Below are positions 18,501 to 25,192 of a stretch of DNA of 64,000 bases, piece after piece. Positions within the stretch are counted from its first letter, which is position 1; every line of letters starts with the position of its first letter. The stretch is from CAYWMD01 sp964458575 (lineage in GTDB: Bacteria; Verrucomicrobiota; Verrucomicrobiia; Limisphaerales; JADLHS01). The position numbers and the translations under genes were made by a program. Location: NCBI GenBank assembly GCA_964458575.1, contig CAYWMD010000002.1, forward strand, positions 161,169-225,168, read 5' to 3'. A model generated the notes under the pieces. It saw only the letters and a program-made list of their open reading frames with translations. It had not been told where the DNA came from and searched no databases.

Positions 18501-21500
18501 CAGCGCGTAAACAAAGGCGCGGCGGCTTCGCCGGCTTTCCACGAGCTGGCGTCCGCCATTTCATCCAAAGCTTCCGCAGATGCCGCGATCACCGTGCGCC
18601 ATGCCTGGCCGCCGAACTGGTCGCGGCCGAAGCAGGGCAAGCTCGTGGTCATTCAGCCGTGGGAATTCGGCGCATTGCCGGTGGACTGGGTGCGGGCCGC
18701 GGAGCACGTGGATGAATTCTGGCTGCCCTCACGTTATGTGCGAAACGTTTACATCGAATCCGGCGTGCCGGCGAACAAGCTCGCCGTCGTGCCGAACGGT
18801 GTGGACGCGGAAAAGTTTCGTCCCCAGGCCGCGCCGATGCCGCTGGCAACGCAGAAGAAGTTCAAGCTTCTCTTCGTGGGCGGAACGATTCATCGCAAGG
18901 GACCGGACCTGTTGCTCAAGGCGTATCTCGAGAACTTCTCGGCGGCGGATGATGTTTGTCTCGTCATCAAGGATTTCGGCGGCCAGGGCGTTTATGCCGG
19001 CCAGACGTTCGAGCAACAAATCCGCGCGGCGCAAGCCCGACCCGGCGCGCCGGAGATTTTGTACCTGAACGAAGAACTGGCGGCGGAGTCCCTGCCCGGG
19101 CTTTACACCGCCGCCAATTGCCTGGTGCTGCCGTATCGCGGAGAAGGTTTCGGCCTGCCGGTGCTCGAAGCGATGGCGTGCGGCCTGCCGGTCATCGTCA
19201 CGGCCGGTGGCGCGACCGACGATTTTGTGCGCGACGACTTCGCCTGGAGGATTCCGGCCGAGCGCCGCGCGTTTGGCCGTGAAGTCAGCGGCATGAAACT
19301 CGCCGGACCAGGTTGGTGGCTGGAGCCGGACCTCGCGGCGCTGGGTAAAGCCATGCGCGAGGCGTTCGCAAATCCAGCCGCAACGCGCACCCGCGGCGAA
19401 GTTGCGTGCAGCCACGCGCGCGAACGCTTCACCTGGAAGCAATCGGCGGCGGTTGCCGTGGAGCGAATTCGCGAGCTGGTGTCGAAGCGGGTCGAAACCC
19501 ATGCTGCGCTGGCGGAGGGCGGTGTTGGAGGTGCTTCAGCGACGAAACAAACGAAGCCGGCCGCCATCACCCTGCCGCCGTGTGCACTCGTCGGTCACCT
19601 TGCCGAAGCCCGCGAGCTTGTTCGGCGGAAAAATCTGTCGGGTGCTTGGGCAGCTACCGTGGCGGCCCTCGCGAAACGGCCGTTTCATCCCGAGGCGTAT
19701 TTGCTGCTGGGCGAAATTGCGCTGGCCGCCGGCAATGGTCAGGCCGCAAAACGTTGCGCGGAATACGCCAGCCGCATCGCTCCCGGCTTCAAACCCGCGA
19801 AGAAATTCCTGAACCAGCGGTTCAAAGGCGATGCGCGTCCCGGCTGGCTTGAACTTCCCGAATCAATCGGCCATCGCCCGTCGGCCTTCGCCAGTCGCCT
19901 CTCGGTCTGCCTCATCGTGAAGAACGAGGAAAAGTTTCTGGCGCAATGTTTGAACTCGGTTCGCGGTCTCGCGCCGCAAATCGTCGTTGTGGACACCGGC
20001 TCGACCGATCGCACGGTGGAGATTGCCCGGGAATGTGGGGCGGAAGTGCATGCGTTTGCGTGGTGCGATGATTTCAGCGCGGCGCGCAATGCCGCGTTGG
20101 AACATGTCACCGGCGATTGGGTGCTGGCCCTGGACGCGGACGAGGAGTTGTCCGCCGACGGGCGCGAGAATCTCCGGCAGGCCATGAGCAGCGCCGCTGT
20201 GATGGCCTGGCGGCTGCCGATCGTGGACGTGGGCCGCGAGGCCGAGGGCTGTTCCCACGTGCCGCGGTTGTTCCGCAACGCGCCGGGCCTATTTTACATC
20301 GGCCGCGTTCACGAGCAGGTGTTCAGCAGCCTCGAAGCGCGCCGCGAAGAGTGGGGGTTGGAAAACCGCATCGGCGACGTGACGCTCGTTCATCACGGCT
20401 ATACCGCCGCAATGACGCGCGACCGCAACAAGGTCGCGCGCAACCTGCGCCTGCTTGAGCAGGCCATCATCGAACTGCCCGGTGAACCGCACCTGTTGAT
20501 GAATCTGGGGCTGGAACTGGCCCGCGCGGGCCGCCAAGCCGAGGCGCTCGAACGTTACGGCGAAGCGTTCGATGTCTTGTCGGCGAAGCCGCAGGTGGAA
20601 ATTGTTCCCGAACTCCGCGAGACGCTGCTCACGCAGTTCTGCGCGAGGTTGACGGCGGCCAAGCGCTTTGACGAAGTCGTTCGCGTCCTGACCGCACCGC
20701 TGGCCAAAGGGCAGGGCGGCCTGACCGCGTCGCTGCATTTCTCGTTGGGCCTGGCGCACCTTGAATTGAAGCAGTTCGGAGAGGCTGCTGATCATCTGCG
20801 CCAGTGCCTGGCGAAACGCGGCCGGCGCTGTCTGGCGCCGATCAACCCGGACATAAACACAGCCGCGCCACATCATTGCCTTGCGCTTTGCCTGGCACGG
20901 CTGGGCGATGCAACGGCGGCGGAGCAGGCGTTTCAGGCGGGCTTGCAGGAAAACGGTCACGGGGCGCCGCTGCGGCTGGATTACGCGCGGTTCCGGGCCG
21001 AGCGCAATCGCCCGGTGGAGGCATTGGAACTGTTGAATGCCATCGTTGCGCAGGACCCGCAAAATTCAGCCGCTTGGCGGTTGGGCGGCCAGATCGCCCT
21101 GAGCCGTCCGGAGTTTCTCGAGTTTGCACGCGACTGGACCGGCGAGGCAATGCGCTATGCGGCGGAAGATCTGGTCGTTGCTTCGCACCGCGCCGAAGCC
21201 CTGTTGTTGAGCGGCGACACTGCGGGCGCCAGCGAGCTTTGGGAACGGGTCTGGAACAGTGAACGCCGGCCCGGGGCACTGGCGGCGCTGATTTTGTGCG
21301 AGGCGATTGAAGCGCCGACGACGCACGCCCCAACCGAAGGAACGGAAGAAGCGATTGTGAGCCGCGCCTTCGTGGGTTGGTATCAAAAGCTGATCAAGAC
21401 GCACGCCCCGACCGTTGGCCGGTTGAATGAGCAGGTGGAAAAACTGGCGCGGGCGCTGCCGACGGCCGCGAAGATTCTGGAAGCGGCGTTGGCGGAGGCT

Positions 21501-21527
21501 GACCAGCTTGAAGCGCCGGCGGTTTGA
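12519..21527 (+). CDS. Giant multidomain glycosyltransferase/methyltransferase (3002 aa)
   Basis: One uninterrupted frame, no signal peptide or membrane segment, so probably cytosolic. Domains in order: polysaccharide pyruvyltransferase-like (about 29-371, NFWNPGDDFVRDGI, TRLHSSLFANGHGIPGI); FkbM-type methyltransferase (380-609, VLDVGANIGKYTKLF, YLKLDVEGAELKALKG); a second class I methyltransferase (620-844, YLEIGVRRGRSMAQV, ILVDGDHT, LIFDDIY); a glycosyltransferase-A-like domain (877-1158, LLWQVDADELW); GT9/heptosyltransferase-like (1182-1525, LLVRTDSIGDAVLASAML, GSDSCGPHLACAVGVP); GT2 (1581-1795, AIVSTYNSERFM, NANTDDSRRPD); a short TPR segment; GT4 (1960-2321, LLFVGGTIHRKGPDLLLKAY, GEGFGLPVLEAMACGLPVIV); a second GT2 (2461-2625, CLIVKNEEKFLAQCLNSV, LALDADEELS); TPR-like repeats to the end. 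Its place 154 bases after flagellin 1 suggests flagellin or surface-glycan assembly, but that is inference. Confidence 0.85.
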   Translation: MNDLQPPPATPVKTSTDSGSSTLPRPTRGRNLVISGTNFWNPGDDFVRDGIIHVLRRVFPDEPLNFLFYNFNADFFPQDKFAGIGNYVAAGDLGKYRDFVDAVIIAGLSAGDEIKDLYRWVIANGLEEKVYLIGAGYENDYVARHIAHEPEATIFRKARLVTGRTAKTPAFIQAAGIPYFHINCPAILSVPEVKKVPAGSKIERIGFSIQLPHGEGLVNHSCAREQYELSVAVLRDLARQYAVEVVAHHKTEYFHFLKLLRGTDIPVNFSSFYQDLHQIYPRYDLVVTTRLHSSLFANGHGIPGIIINDTDRHTHTLEGFPHSLWVNDREKFNRAFAHWEKSDLAAIAREAADFKRALADQYVSVLSRSLGGPLRSERDDYAFDSERKEQLLVRSLVKAGMTVLDVGANIGKYTKLFSLLAGGSGRVFAFEPDPGSGQCLRHLVERDALSNVTVVNAAVSDASGTATLNRFPEEYSSWNGFGRPAMENPKNPSEFVPIVGSVEVETVTLDEFCRAHGIHEIDYLKLDVEGAELKALKGAQDLLARRAIRHLQFEVSRKMLEGLHTTARPVFDLLASHGYECHAITTDGRMAEVVADSSAFYENYVAIPAKPVAGQSELWGLTLLALLDSDNKRRVHKVISGLTKDYWLERNLVRYQDTENHWFDTATFLNWFAHHLLPRNYLEIGVRRGRSMAQVLVESPHTQAHGFDLWIPGYGSVPEQGIVTENPGPEFVWQELQNLGVKKLPQLTKGDSHATVPAFFKDPASPQWFDLILVDGDHTAAGAEQDLEIAFAHLAPGGALIFDDIYNPAHCDLLDVWNRFVRRFPDHLFFTDKSGAGTAVAIRPPFDKLSAAIGLKPMTTTPPAPEPPKPTVAERDPLPVHFFTIVLNGQPFIRHHIEQLRQLPFRWHWHIVEGVAELNHDTAWSKAAGGKIPASLHRAGLSADGTTEYLDALQKEFPEHVTIYRPAAGRFWDGKREMVNAPLAHIHEPCLLWQVDADELWTTSQIIRTRSLFLAHPENTAALFHCEYFVGPKLVITSRDTYGNHSEFEWLRVWRYEPLDRWAAHEPPRLHRGEQDVASINAFRQAETEAMGLVFQHYAYATEEQIRFKETYYGYAGATRQWRKLQRAENFPQRLAEHFAWVKDEATVDSIERIGLQRLAPDDWFEPTTGKPPAASPLEGAERILLVRTDSIGDAVLASAMLEPIRRRFPRARIAMLCQAHMADLYLASPFLDAIICYDRAKLSDAAERSQLFAEIAAFKPDVVLNSVRSRDRLSNELAQAFPGARHIAIEGDLNNISPEDHESSLRGYEQIIPSAGERRTELARHADFLAGLGIQARRLQAVAWTGPVEERLADELFQLHQLDPLKTMALFPVTQHGIKDYPAFAEVLKGFADWNFLILGGAGTEPSCAELAKKLPGRVWNFAGLTSLREMTAIIRRCRILLGSDSCGPHLACAVGVPNVVLLGGGHFGRFMPHSPLTSAVVLPLDCFGCNWSCCHQRSHCIKDVRPEIVAEALRQTLEKPSRRPRLFVQPATALPPDHGCSPLPDLREWLPELDVEIIEPATERVAACETEIIGKGISDPLVTAIVSTYNSERFMAACMEDLIAQTILDQLEILVIDSGSQENERAIVARYQEKHPNIRYVRTAREPLYKAWNRAVGMARGKYVVNANTDDSRRPDAFEVLLAGMEAHPDADLAYAHYYMTSRPNDPFPPTSVFRDVCHDPYHPAQLLFYCITGCLQFWRKSALLQLGGFDESLKCVGDYEILLRFLRQGMKPLLVPDKLSCFYINREGLSFGGTTAGKEDIAIKKRYRQEVDVSEIFAVNVKNPRDLARAWIALGNFAASVPVPWSDQPHTFYDYSINCYQRALQYDPQSTAAWHNVAVLSLRLNITDFLSQTFGGSQSQIAGIIENAKRNPKLVGVEFKPRETGYIHRSSPPAATPPGPLAIVPPSAAAGPDAAGKVSVDWIGSFLDHGSLSHVNRELTRALAPTAEIQLQRVNKGAAASPAFHELASAISSKASADAAITVRHAWPPNWSRPKQGKLVVIQPWEFGALPVDWVRAAEHVDEFWLPSRYVRNVYIESGVPANKLAVVPNGVDAEKFRPQAAPMPLATQKKFKLLFVGGTIHRKGPDLLLKAYLENFSAADDVCLVIKDFGGQGVYAGQTFEQQIRAAQARPGAPEILYLNEELAAESLPGLYTAANCLVLPYRGEGFGLPVLEAMACGLPVIVTAGGATDDFVRDDFAWRIPAERRAFGREVSGMKLAGPGWWLEPDLAALGKAMREAFANPAATRTRGEVACSHARERFTWKQSAAVAVERIRELVSKRVETHAALAEGGVGGASATKQTKPAAITLPPCALVGHLAEARELVRRKNLSGAWAATVAALAKRPFHPEAYLLLGEIALAAGNGQAAKRCAEYASRIAPGFKPAKKFLNQRFKGDARPGWLELPESIGHRPSAFASRLSVCLIVKNEEKFLAQCLNSVRGLAPQIVVVDTGSTDRTVEIARECGAEVHAFAWCDDFSAARNAALEHVTGDWVLALDADEELSADGRENLRQAMSSAAVMAWRLPIVDVGREAEGCSHVPRLFRNAPGLFYIGRVHEQVFSSLEARREEWGLENRIGDVTLVHHGYTAAMTRDRNKVARNLRLLEQAIIELPGEPHLLMNLGLELARAGRQAEALERYGEAFDVLSAKPQVEIVPELRETLLTQFCARLTAAKRFDEVVRVLTAPLAKGQGGLTASLHFSLGLAHLELKQFGEAADHLRQCLAKRGRRCLAPINPDINTAAPHHCLALCLARLGDATAAEQAFQAGLQENGHGAPLRLDYARFRAERNRPVEALELLNAIVAQDPQNSAAWRLGGQIALSRPEFLEFARDWTGEAMRYAAEDLVVASHRAEALLLSGDTAGASELWERVWNSERRPGALAALILCEAIEAPTTHAPTEGTEEAIVSRAFVGWYQKLIKTHAPTVGRLNEQVEKLARALPTAAKILEAALAEADQLEAPAV

Positions 21528-21541
21528 AGCCAGGTCCCTTT

Positions 21542-21597
21542 CAAAAGTCCGGAGTCCGGAGTCCCGAGTCGCAAGAGCCGGGACTTTGGACTCCGGC
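21542..21597 (+). terminator. Family-B repeat forming a hairpin between convergent genes
   Basis: CCGGAGTCC (21549-21557) pairs with GGACTCCGG (21588-21596), and AGTCCCG (21560-21566) with CGGGACT (21579-21585). The two joining GG/TT positions can wobble, giving about 18 pairs with a 12-base loop. It lies between the giant gene ending at 21527 and the convergent kinase ending at 21606. There is no T run on either side, so a terminator role in both directions is likely but not proved. Units are the same as at 10438 and 10591. Confidence 0.55.
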
Positions 21598-21605
21598 CGA
21601 CGGAT

Positions 21606-23882
21606 TCAACCCGCCAGCAACCGCATGATGACCTCGGCCGCGTTGGGCATTTCGTAAGGCTTGGTCAGGATGCTGACCTTGAGTTGTTCGATGCGCTTCC
21701 GGGTGGCGTCATCGAGGTAGCCGGAGGCGAGGAGGAATCTGACCCGGGGCCAGTGCGCCGCCACCTTTTCGATCAGTTCCAGCCCGTTCATACCGGGCAT
21801 GCTGTAGTCGGTGAACATCAGGTCCACGCCTTCGGGTGAGGCATTAAGCAGTTGGAGCGCCTGGTCGCCGCTGTCGGCCACCAGCACGCTCAGCCCGGCG
21901 GCCTTGAGAAAGTTCACGGTGAAATCACGCACCAGATCCACGTCGTCCACCACCAGCACCCGGCCGGCGATGGGTTTCAACGTGGAAGTGCCGCGTTGGA
22001 CGGGCGGGGTGAGTTTTTCAGAAGCCAGCGGGAAGTAGAGGTGGAAGGTGGTGCCCTCGCCCGGGGCGCTTTCGATTTCAATGAAACCGTGGGCTTCCTG
22101 CACGATGCGTTGAACGATGGACAAGCCCAGCCCCGTGCCTTTGCCCTTGGCCTTGGTGGTGAAGAACGGCTTGAAGAGGCTCGGCAAAATCTCGGGCGGA
22201 ATGCCCGTGCCGGTGTCCGCGACGCGGCAACAGGCAAAAACCTCATCGGGCGAACGTCCCCGGCGTTCGGCGACTTCGGGGTTGAGCCGGGTCATCGCCG
22301 TCGTCAGCGTGAGCCGTCCGCCGTTGGGCATCGCGTCCTGCGCGTTGACGCAAAGGTTGATGAGCGCCTGGTTCGCGCGCGTGGCGTCAATCTTCACCCG
22401 GACGGGTTCGACCGCCGGCTGGAGCTGGAGGGTGATGTTGCGGCGCAGCGTGCGGCGCGCGAGTTGTATTGCCTCCTGAATAATCTCATTCAAATCCAGC
22501 ACGGTTTGCTTCTCCTCCGAGCGGCGGCTGAAGGAGAGCAGTTGTTTCGTCACCTCCGCGGCCCGGCCCGCGGCGAGGTCAATTTTTTCCAGCCCCATCC
22601 GCAGCGAAGATTCGTGGTTCACCTGCATGAGCAGGAGGCCGGTGTGCCCCCGGATGGCCTGGAGCAGATTGTTGAAATCGTGCGCGACGCCGGCGGCGAG
22701 CGTGCCGATGATTTCCATTTTTTGCGACTGGAACAGCTGGTCCTGCAATTCGTGGTAATGCGACTGGTCGGTCACGCTGCAAATCAGGCCGCGCACGCAA
22801 CCTTCGTTTTTCCACGGGGAGATTTTCATGAGCCAATGGCGGCCATCGGCGGAATGAAAACGGTTCTCCTGCGGTTCGGCGCATTCGAGCACGTGACGGA
22901 ATGTGGCGCGCAGTTCTTCACGGCGCGAGGCGTCGGGAACGCAATCCAGGAGCGAGCGGCCCAGGACGGGTGCCCCGTCCAGGTGAATGCCGCCGTGGTC
23001 GGCGGGCAGGTGTTGCCAGCCGCCATTGGCGTGGGTCAGGTGGAAATCACGGTCGAGCGTGTAGATGGCGCCATCGAGCGAGCGCAGGATGCTCTGGACA
23101 AAATCGCGCTCGTTGCGCAGCTCGTCCTCCAGTTGTTTGCGCACCGTCAGATCGCGTTCGCAGGCGACGTAACCCATGAAGCGCCCGGCCAGGTCCGAAA
23201 TCGGCGACAGCGTGGCGGCCACGTGATAGGGCCTGCCGTCAGCGCGCAAGTTCACCAGTTCGCCGATCCATTCCTTTCCCCGGCTGACGGTTTCCAGATA
23301 TTCAGCGACCTTGCTGTGCTCGCCGGGCGCGCGCAGGAATTCATCGGGCCGGCCCAGCACTTCCTCGATGCCGTAGCCGGTGACGGCCTGGAAGGCGGGA
23401 TTGGCAAACGTAAGCCGCATTTCCGGGTCGGTGATGAAAAAGACCTCGGGGGTCGCGTCAATCGCCGTGATGAGGCGCTGGACGTGTGATTCGAGCCGGA
23501 GGCGCTGGCTGGCGTCGCGGAAGGTGACAAGGGTGTAGCCGTTGCCCAGCCCGACGAGTTCCAGATCGGCAACGAGCCGCCGCATGCCGTTCACGCTGGC
23601 GGGTACGGAGTGGAAATTGCCGCCGCGGGGATGCGCGTGGCGCAAGGCGGCTTCAAGTTTGGCGCGGGCAGGTTCGGCAAAGAGGTTGAGCACGGAAAAC
23701 GAACCGGGGTCCATCTCCGGGTGCAGATGGAAGAGCCGGGCGGCCCGGGGATTGATCTGCACGGCGGTACCCTCGGCGTCGCAGACTATCTGCGCCTCCG
23801 TCGAAGCGTCGAACAAAGCCGTCCACCATTGGCCGGTCAGTGCCCGCGCCGAAGCTTCCTGTGCAACGGGCAGAGCATCCAT
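21606..23882 (-). CDS. Hybrid sensor histidine kinase, PAS3-HisKA-HATPase-REC
   Basis: 758-residue soluble kinase without membrane segments. Three PAS-like domains (about 18-120, 135-250, 258-375) precede a HisKA domain with His401 in [20 protein letters not shown]. The ATPase has N ([16 protein letters not shown]), G1 ([10 protein letters not shown]) and G2 ([11 protein letters not shown]) boxes. The C-terminal receiver (640-758) keeps the acidic pair (VVDDVD), phosphoacceptor Asp692 ([10 protein letters not shown]) and Lys741. It is third in a three-gene signalling run with the HD-GYP and kinase genes upstream. The ligand is unknown. Adjacency to two flagellar blocks suggests motility or c-di-GMP control. 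Confidence 0.88.
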   Translation of the reverse strand: MDALPVAQEASARALTGQWWTALFDASTEAQIVCDAEGTAVQINPRAARLFHLHPEMDPGSFSVLNLFAEPARAKLEAALRHAHPRGGNFHSVPASVNGMRRLVADLELVGLGNGYTLVTFRDASQRLRLESHVQRLITAIDATPEVFFITDPEMRLTFANPAFQAVTGYGIEEVLGRPDEFLRAPGEHSKVAEYLETVSRGKEWIGELVNLRADGRPYHVAATLSPISDLAGRFMGYVACERDLTVRKQLEDELRNERDFVQSILRSLDGAIYTLDRDFHLTHANGGWQHLPADHGGIHLDGAPVLGRSLLDCVPDASRREELRATFRHVLECAEPQENRFHSADGRHWLMKISPWKNEGCVRGLICSVTDQSHYHELQDQLFQSQKMEIIGTLAAGVAHDFNNLLQAIRGHTGLLLMQVNHESSLRMGLEKIDLAAGRAAEVTKQLLSFSRRSEEKQTVLDLNEIIQEAIQLARRTLRRNITLQLQPAVEPVRVKIDATRANQALINLCVNAQDAMPNGGRLTLTTAMTRLNPEVAERRGRSPDEVFACCRVADTGTGIPPEILPSLFKPFFTTKAKGKGTGLGLSIVQRIVQEAHGFIEIESAPGEGTTFHLYFPLASEKLTPPVQRGTSTLKPIAGRVLVVDDVDLVRDFTVNFLKAAGLSVLVADSGDQALQLLNASPEGVDLMFTDYSMPGMNGLELIEKVAAHWPRVRFLLASGYLDDATRKRIEQLKVSILTKPYEMPNAAEVIMRLLAG

Positions 23883-23903
23883 GCAGCCCCCAATCGGGTA
23901 GTT

Positions 23904-25172
23904 TCAACCATACACTGTCAGTGATTGGGTTATCGGCTGAATGCGATGATGACTTAACAACTTTTCGATGACGATGGCGTTGAGCGGCTGGCCCTCGGGT
24001 GCCAACAGCACACCGTTGGCGGAGTAAATGCCCCGCGCCAGCACCATGCCGGGGCGTAATTCGGCCACGGGAATCTCGGTTTCACGTTCCGTCCGCGCGC
24101 CAGGGTCGGACAAGGCCCGCAACAACACGCGCACGGCCTCGGGATCGAAGGCGGTGCCGGCATCGAGCTGGATTTTTTCCACGGTGTCCACCGGTGACCG
24201 CCGGCCGGAAGCGCAGGCCGCCGCCACCGCCAGCAGGCGCGCCAGCCAGGGGATGCGTTCACCCACGAGTTGATCCGGATAGCCGGAGCCGTCGAAGCGT
24301 TCGTGATGGGAACGGATGATTTCTCCCACGCGTTCGAGTCCGCCGGCCGAGCGCGCGAGGTCCTGGCCCAGAATCGGATGCTGTTCGATCAGCGCGCGTT
24401 CAGCCGGGCGCAGATCGTCCGGAGCGTCCTGCCAGCGGCGGATGATTTGCCGGGGTACGCCCACCAGTCCCACGTCGTAGAGCAGGGCGCTGGTTTCCAG
24501 CGTGGAGCGGTCCGGCATCGAGAGTCCGACCACGCGCGCCATGGCCGCGCACAGCTCGAGAGTCCGCCGGGCCTGCAGGCCCAGCGAGGGATAGAACGTT
24601 TGCAGGGTATGGACGGACAATTCCAGGCAGCGACCCAGATTGCGTTCCAACTCGGTGTTCACCTCGGCGAGTTGCCGGTTCTGTTGGGCGACCAACTGGA
24701 CCTGCTGTTCGAGCGAGCGGTTCAGCTCGAGCAGTTGTTGGTTCATGGATTGCGTGGCCGCCTGGAGCTGGGCGTTCTGGCAGATGAGTTCGTGACGCTG
24801 GACCGCGTTTTTGACGGTGGCCAGGAATTCCTCGCGCAGCCAGGGTTTGACAATGAACCGGTAAATCTCGCCGCTGTTGATGGCTTCGATGACGATGTCG
24901 AGGCTCAACACCGCGGTGACCAGGATGCGCGTGGCGTAAGGCTGAATGAGGCGGGCCCGGGCCAGCAACTCCAAACCGGTCATGTCGGGCATGGACTGGT
25001 CGGTGATGATGACGGAGAAATCGCGCTGTTTGATTTGTTCCAGCGCGTCCACGGGATTGGACACCGCGATCACGTCGTACTGCGCCCGCAACAGCGATTC
25101 CTTCAGGGCGGCGAGGACGATTTCCTCGTCATCCACCACCAGGAGCGGACTGAGCGGTTTGGTTGATGCCAT
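23904..25172 (-). CDS. Response regulator with degenerate HD-GYP domain
   Basis: 422 residues, RpfG-like layout. The receiver (1-125) has VVDDEE, phosphoacceptor Asp58 (ITDQSMPDMTG) and Lys109. A coiled coil (about 130-185, Gln/Leu-rich) leads to an HD-GYP domain (190-345). HD-GYP enzymes hydrolyse cyclic di-GMP using a metal centre built on HD and HH motifs. Here the HD dyad is Tyr232-Asp233 (LLYDVGLVGVP, where HDIGKIGVP is usual) and the earlier first histidine is also missing, while HHERFDGSGYP is kept. Catalysis is therefore doubtful, and a binding or scaffold role is possible. ATG 25172 gives the normal receiver start. Upstream in-frame codons are not receiver-like. Confidence 0.88.
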   Translation of the reverse strand: MASTKPLSPLLVVDDEEIVLAALKESLLRAQYDVIAVSNPVDALEQIKQRDFSVIITDQSMPDMTGLELLARARLIQPYATRILVTAVLSLDIVIEAINSGEIYRFIVKPWLREEFLATVKNAVQRHELICQNAQLQAATQSMNQQLLELNRSLEQQVQLVAQQNRQLAEVNTELERNLGRCLELSVHTLQTFYPSLGLQARRTLELCAAMARVVGLSMPDRSTLETSALLYDVGLVGVPRQIIRRWQDAPDDLRPAERALIEQHPILGQDLARSAGGLERVGEIIRSHHERFDGSGYPDQLVGERIPWLARLLAVAAACASGRRSPVDTVEKIQLDAGTAFDPEAVRVLLRALSDPGARTERETEIPVAELRPGMVLARGIYSANGVLLAPEGQPLNAIVIEKLLSHHRIQPITQSLTVYG

Positions 25173-25192
25173 GGGCGCTGCGCTTTTCACGG

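Noticed and set aside
12570..18542. Long - strand open frames (534, 665 and 703 codons) opposite the giant gene
   Set aside because: They are antisense to clear catalytic motifs, Arg/His/Gln-rich, lack any domain, and reflect GC-rich third codon positions of the real gene.
21852..23489. 545-codon + strand frame opposite the hybrid kinase
   Set aside because: Arg/Gly/His-rich antisense shadow with no recognisable motif.
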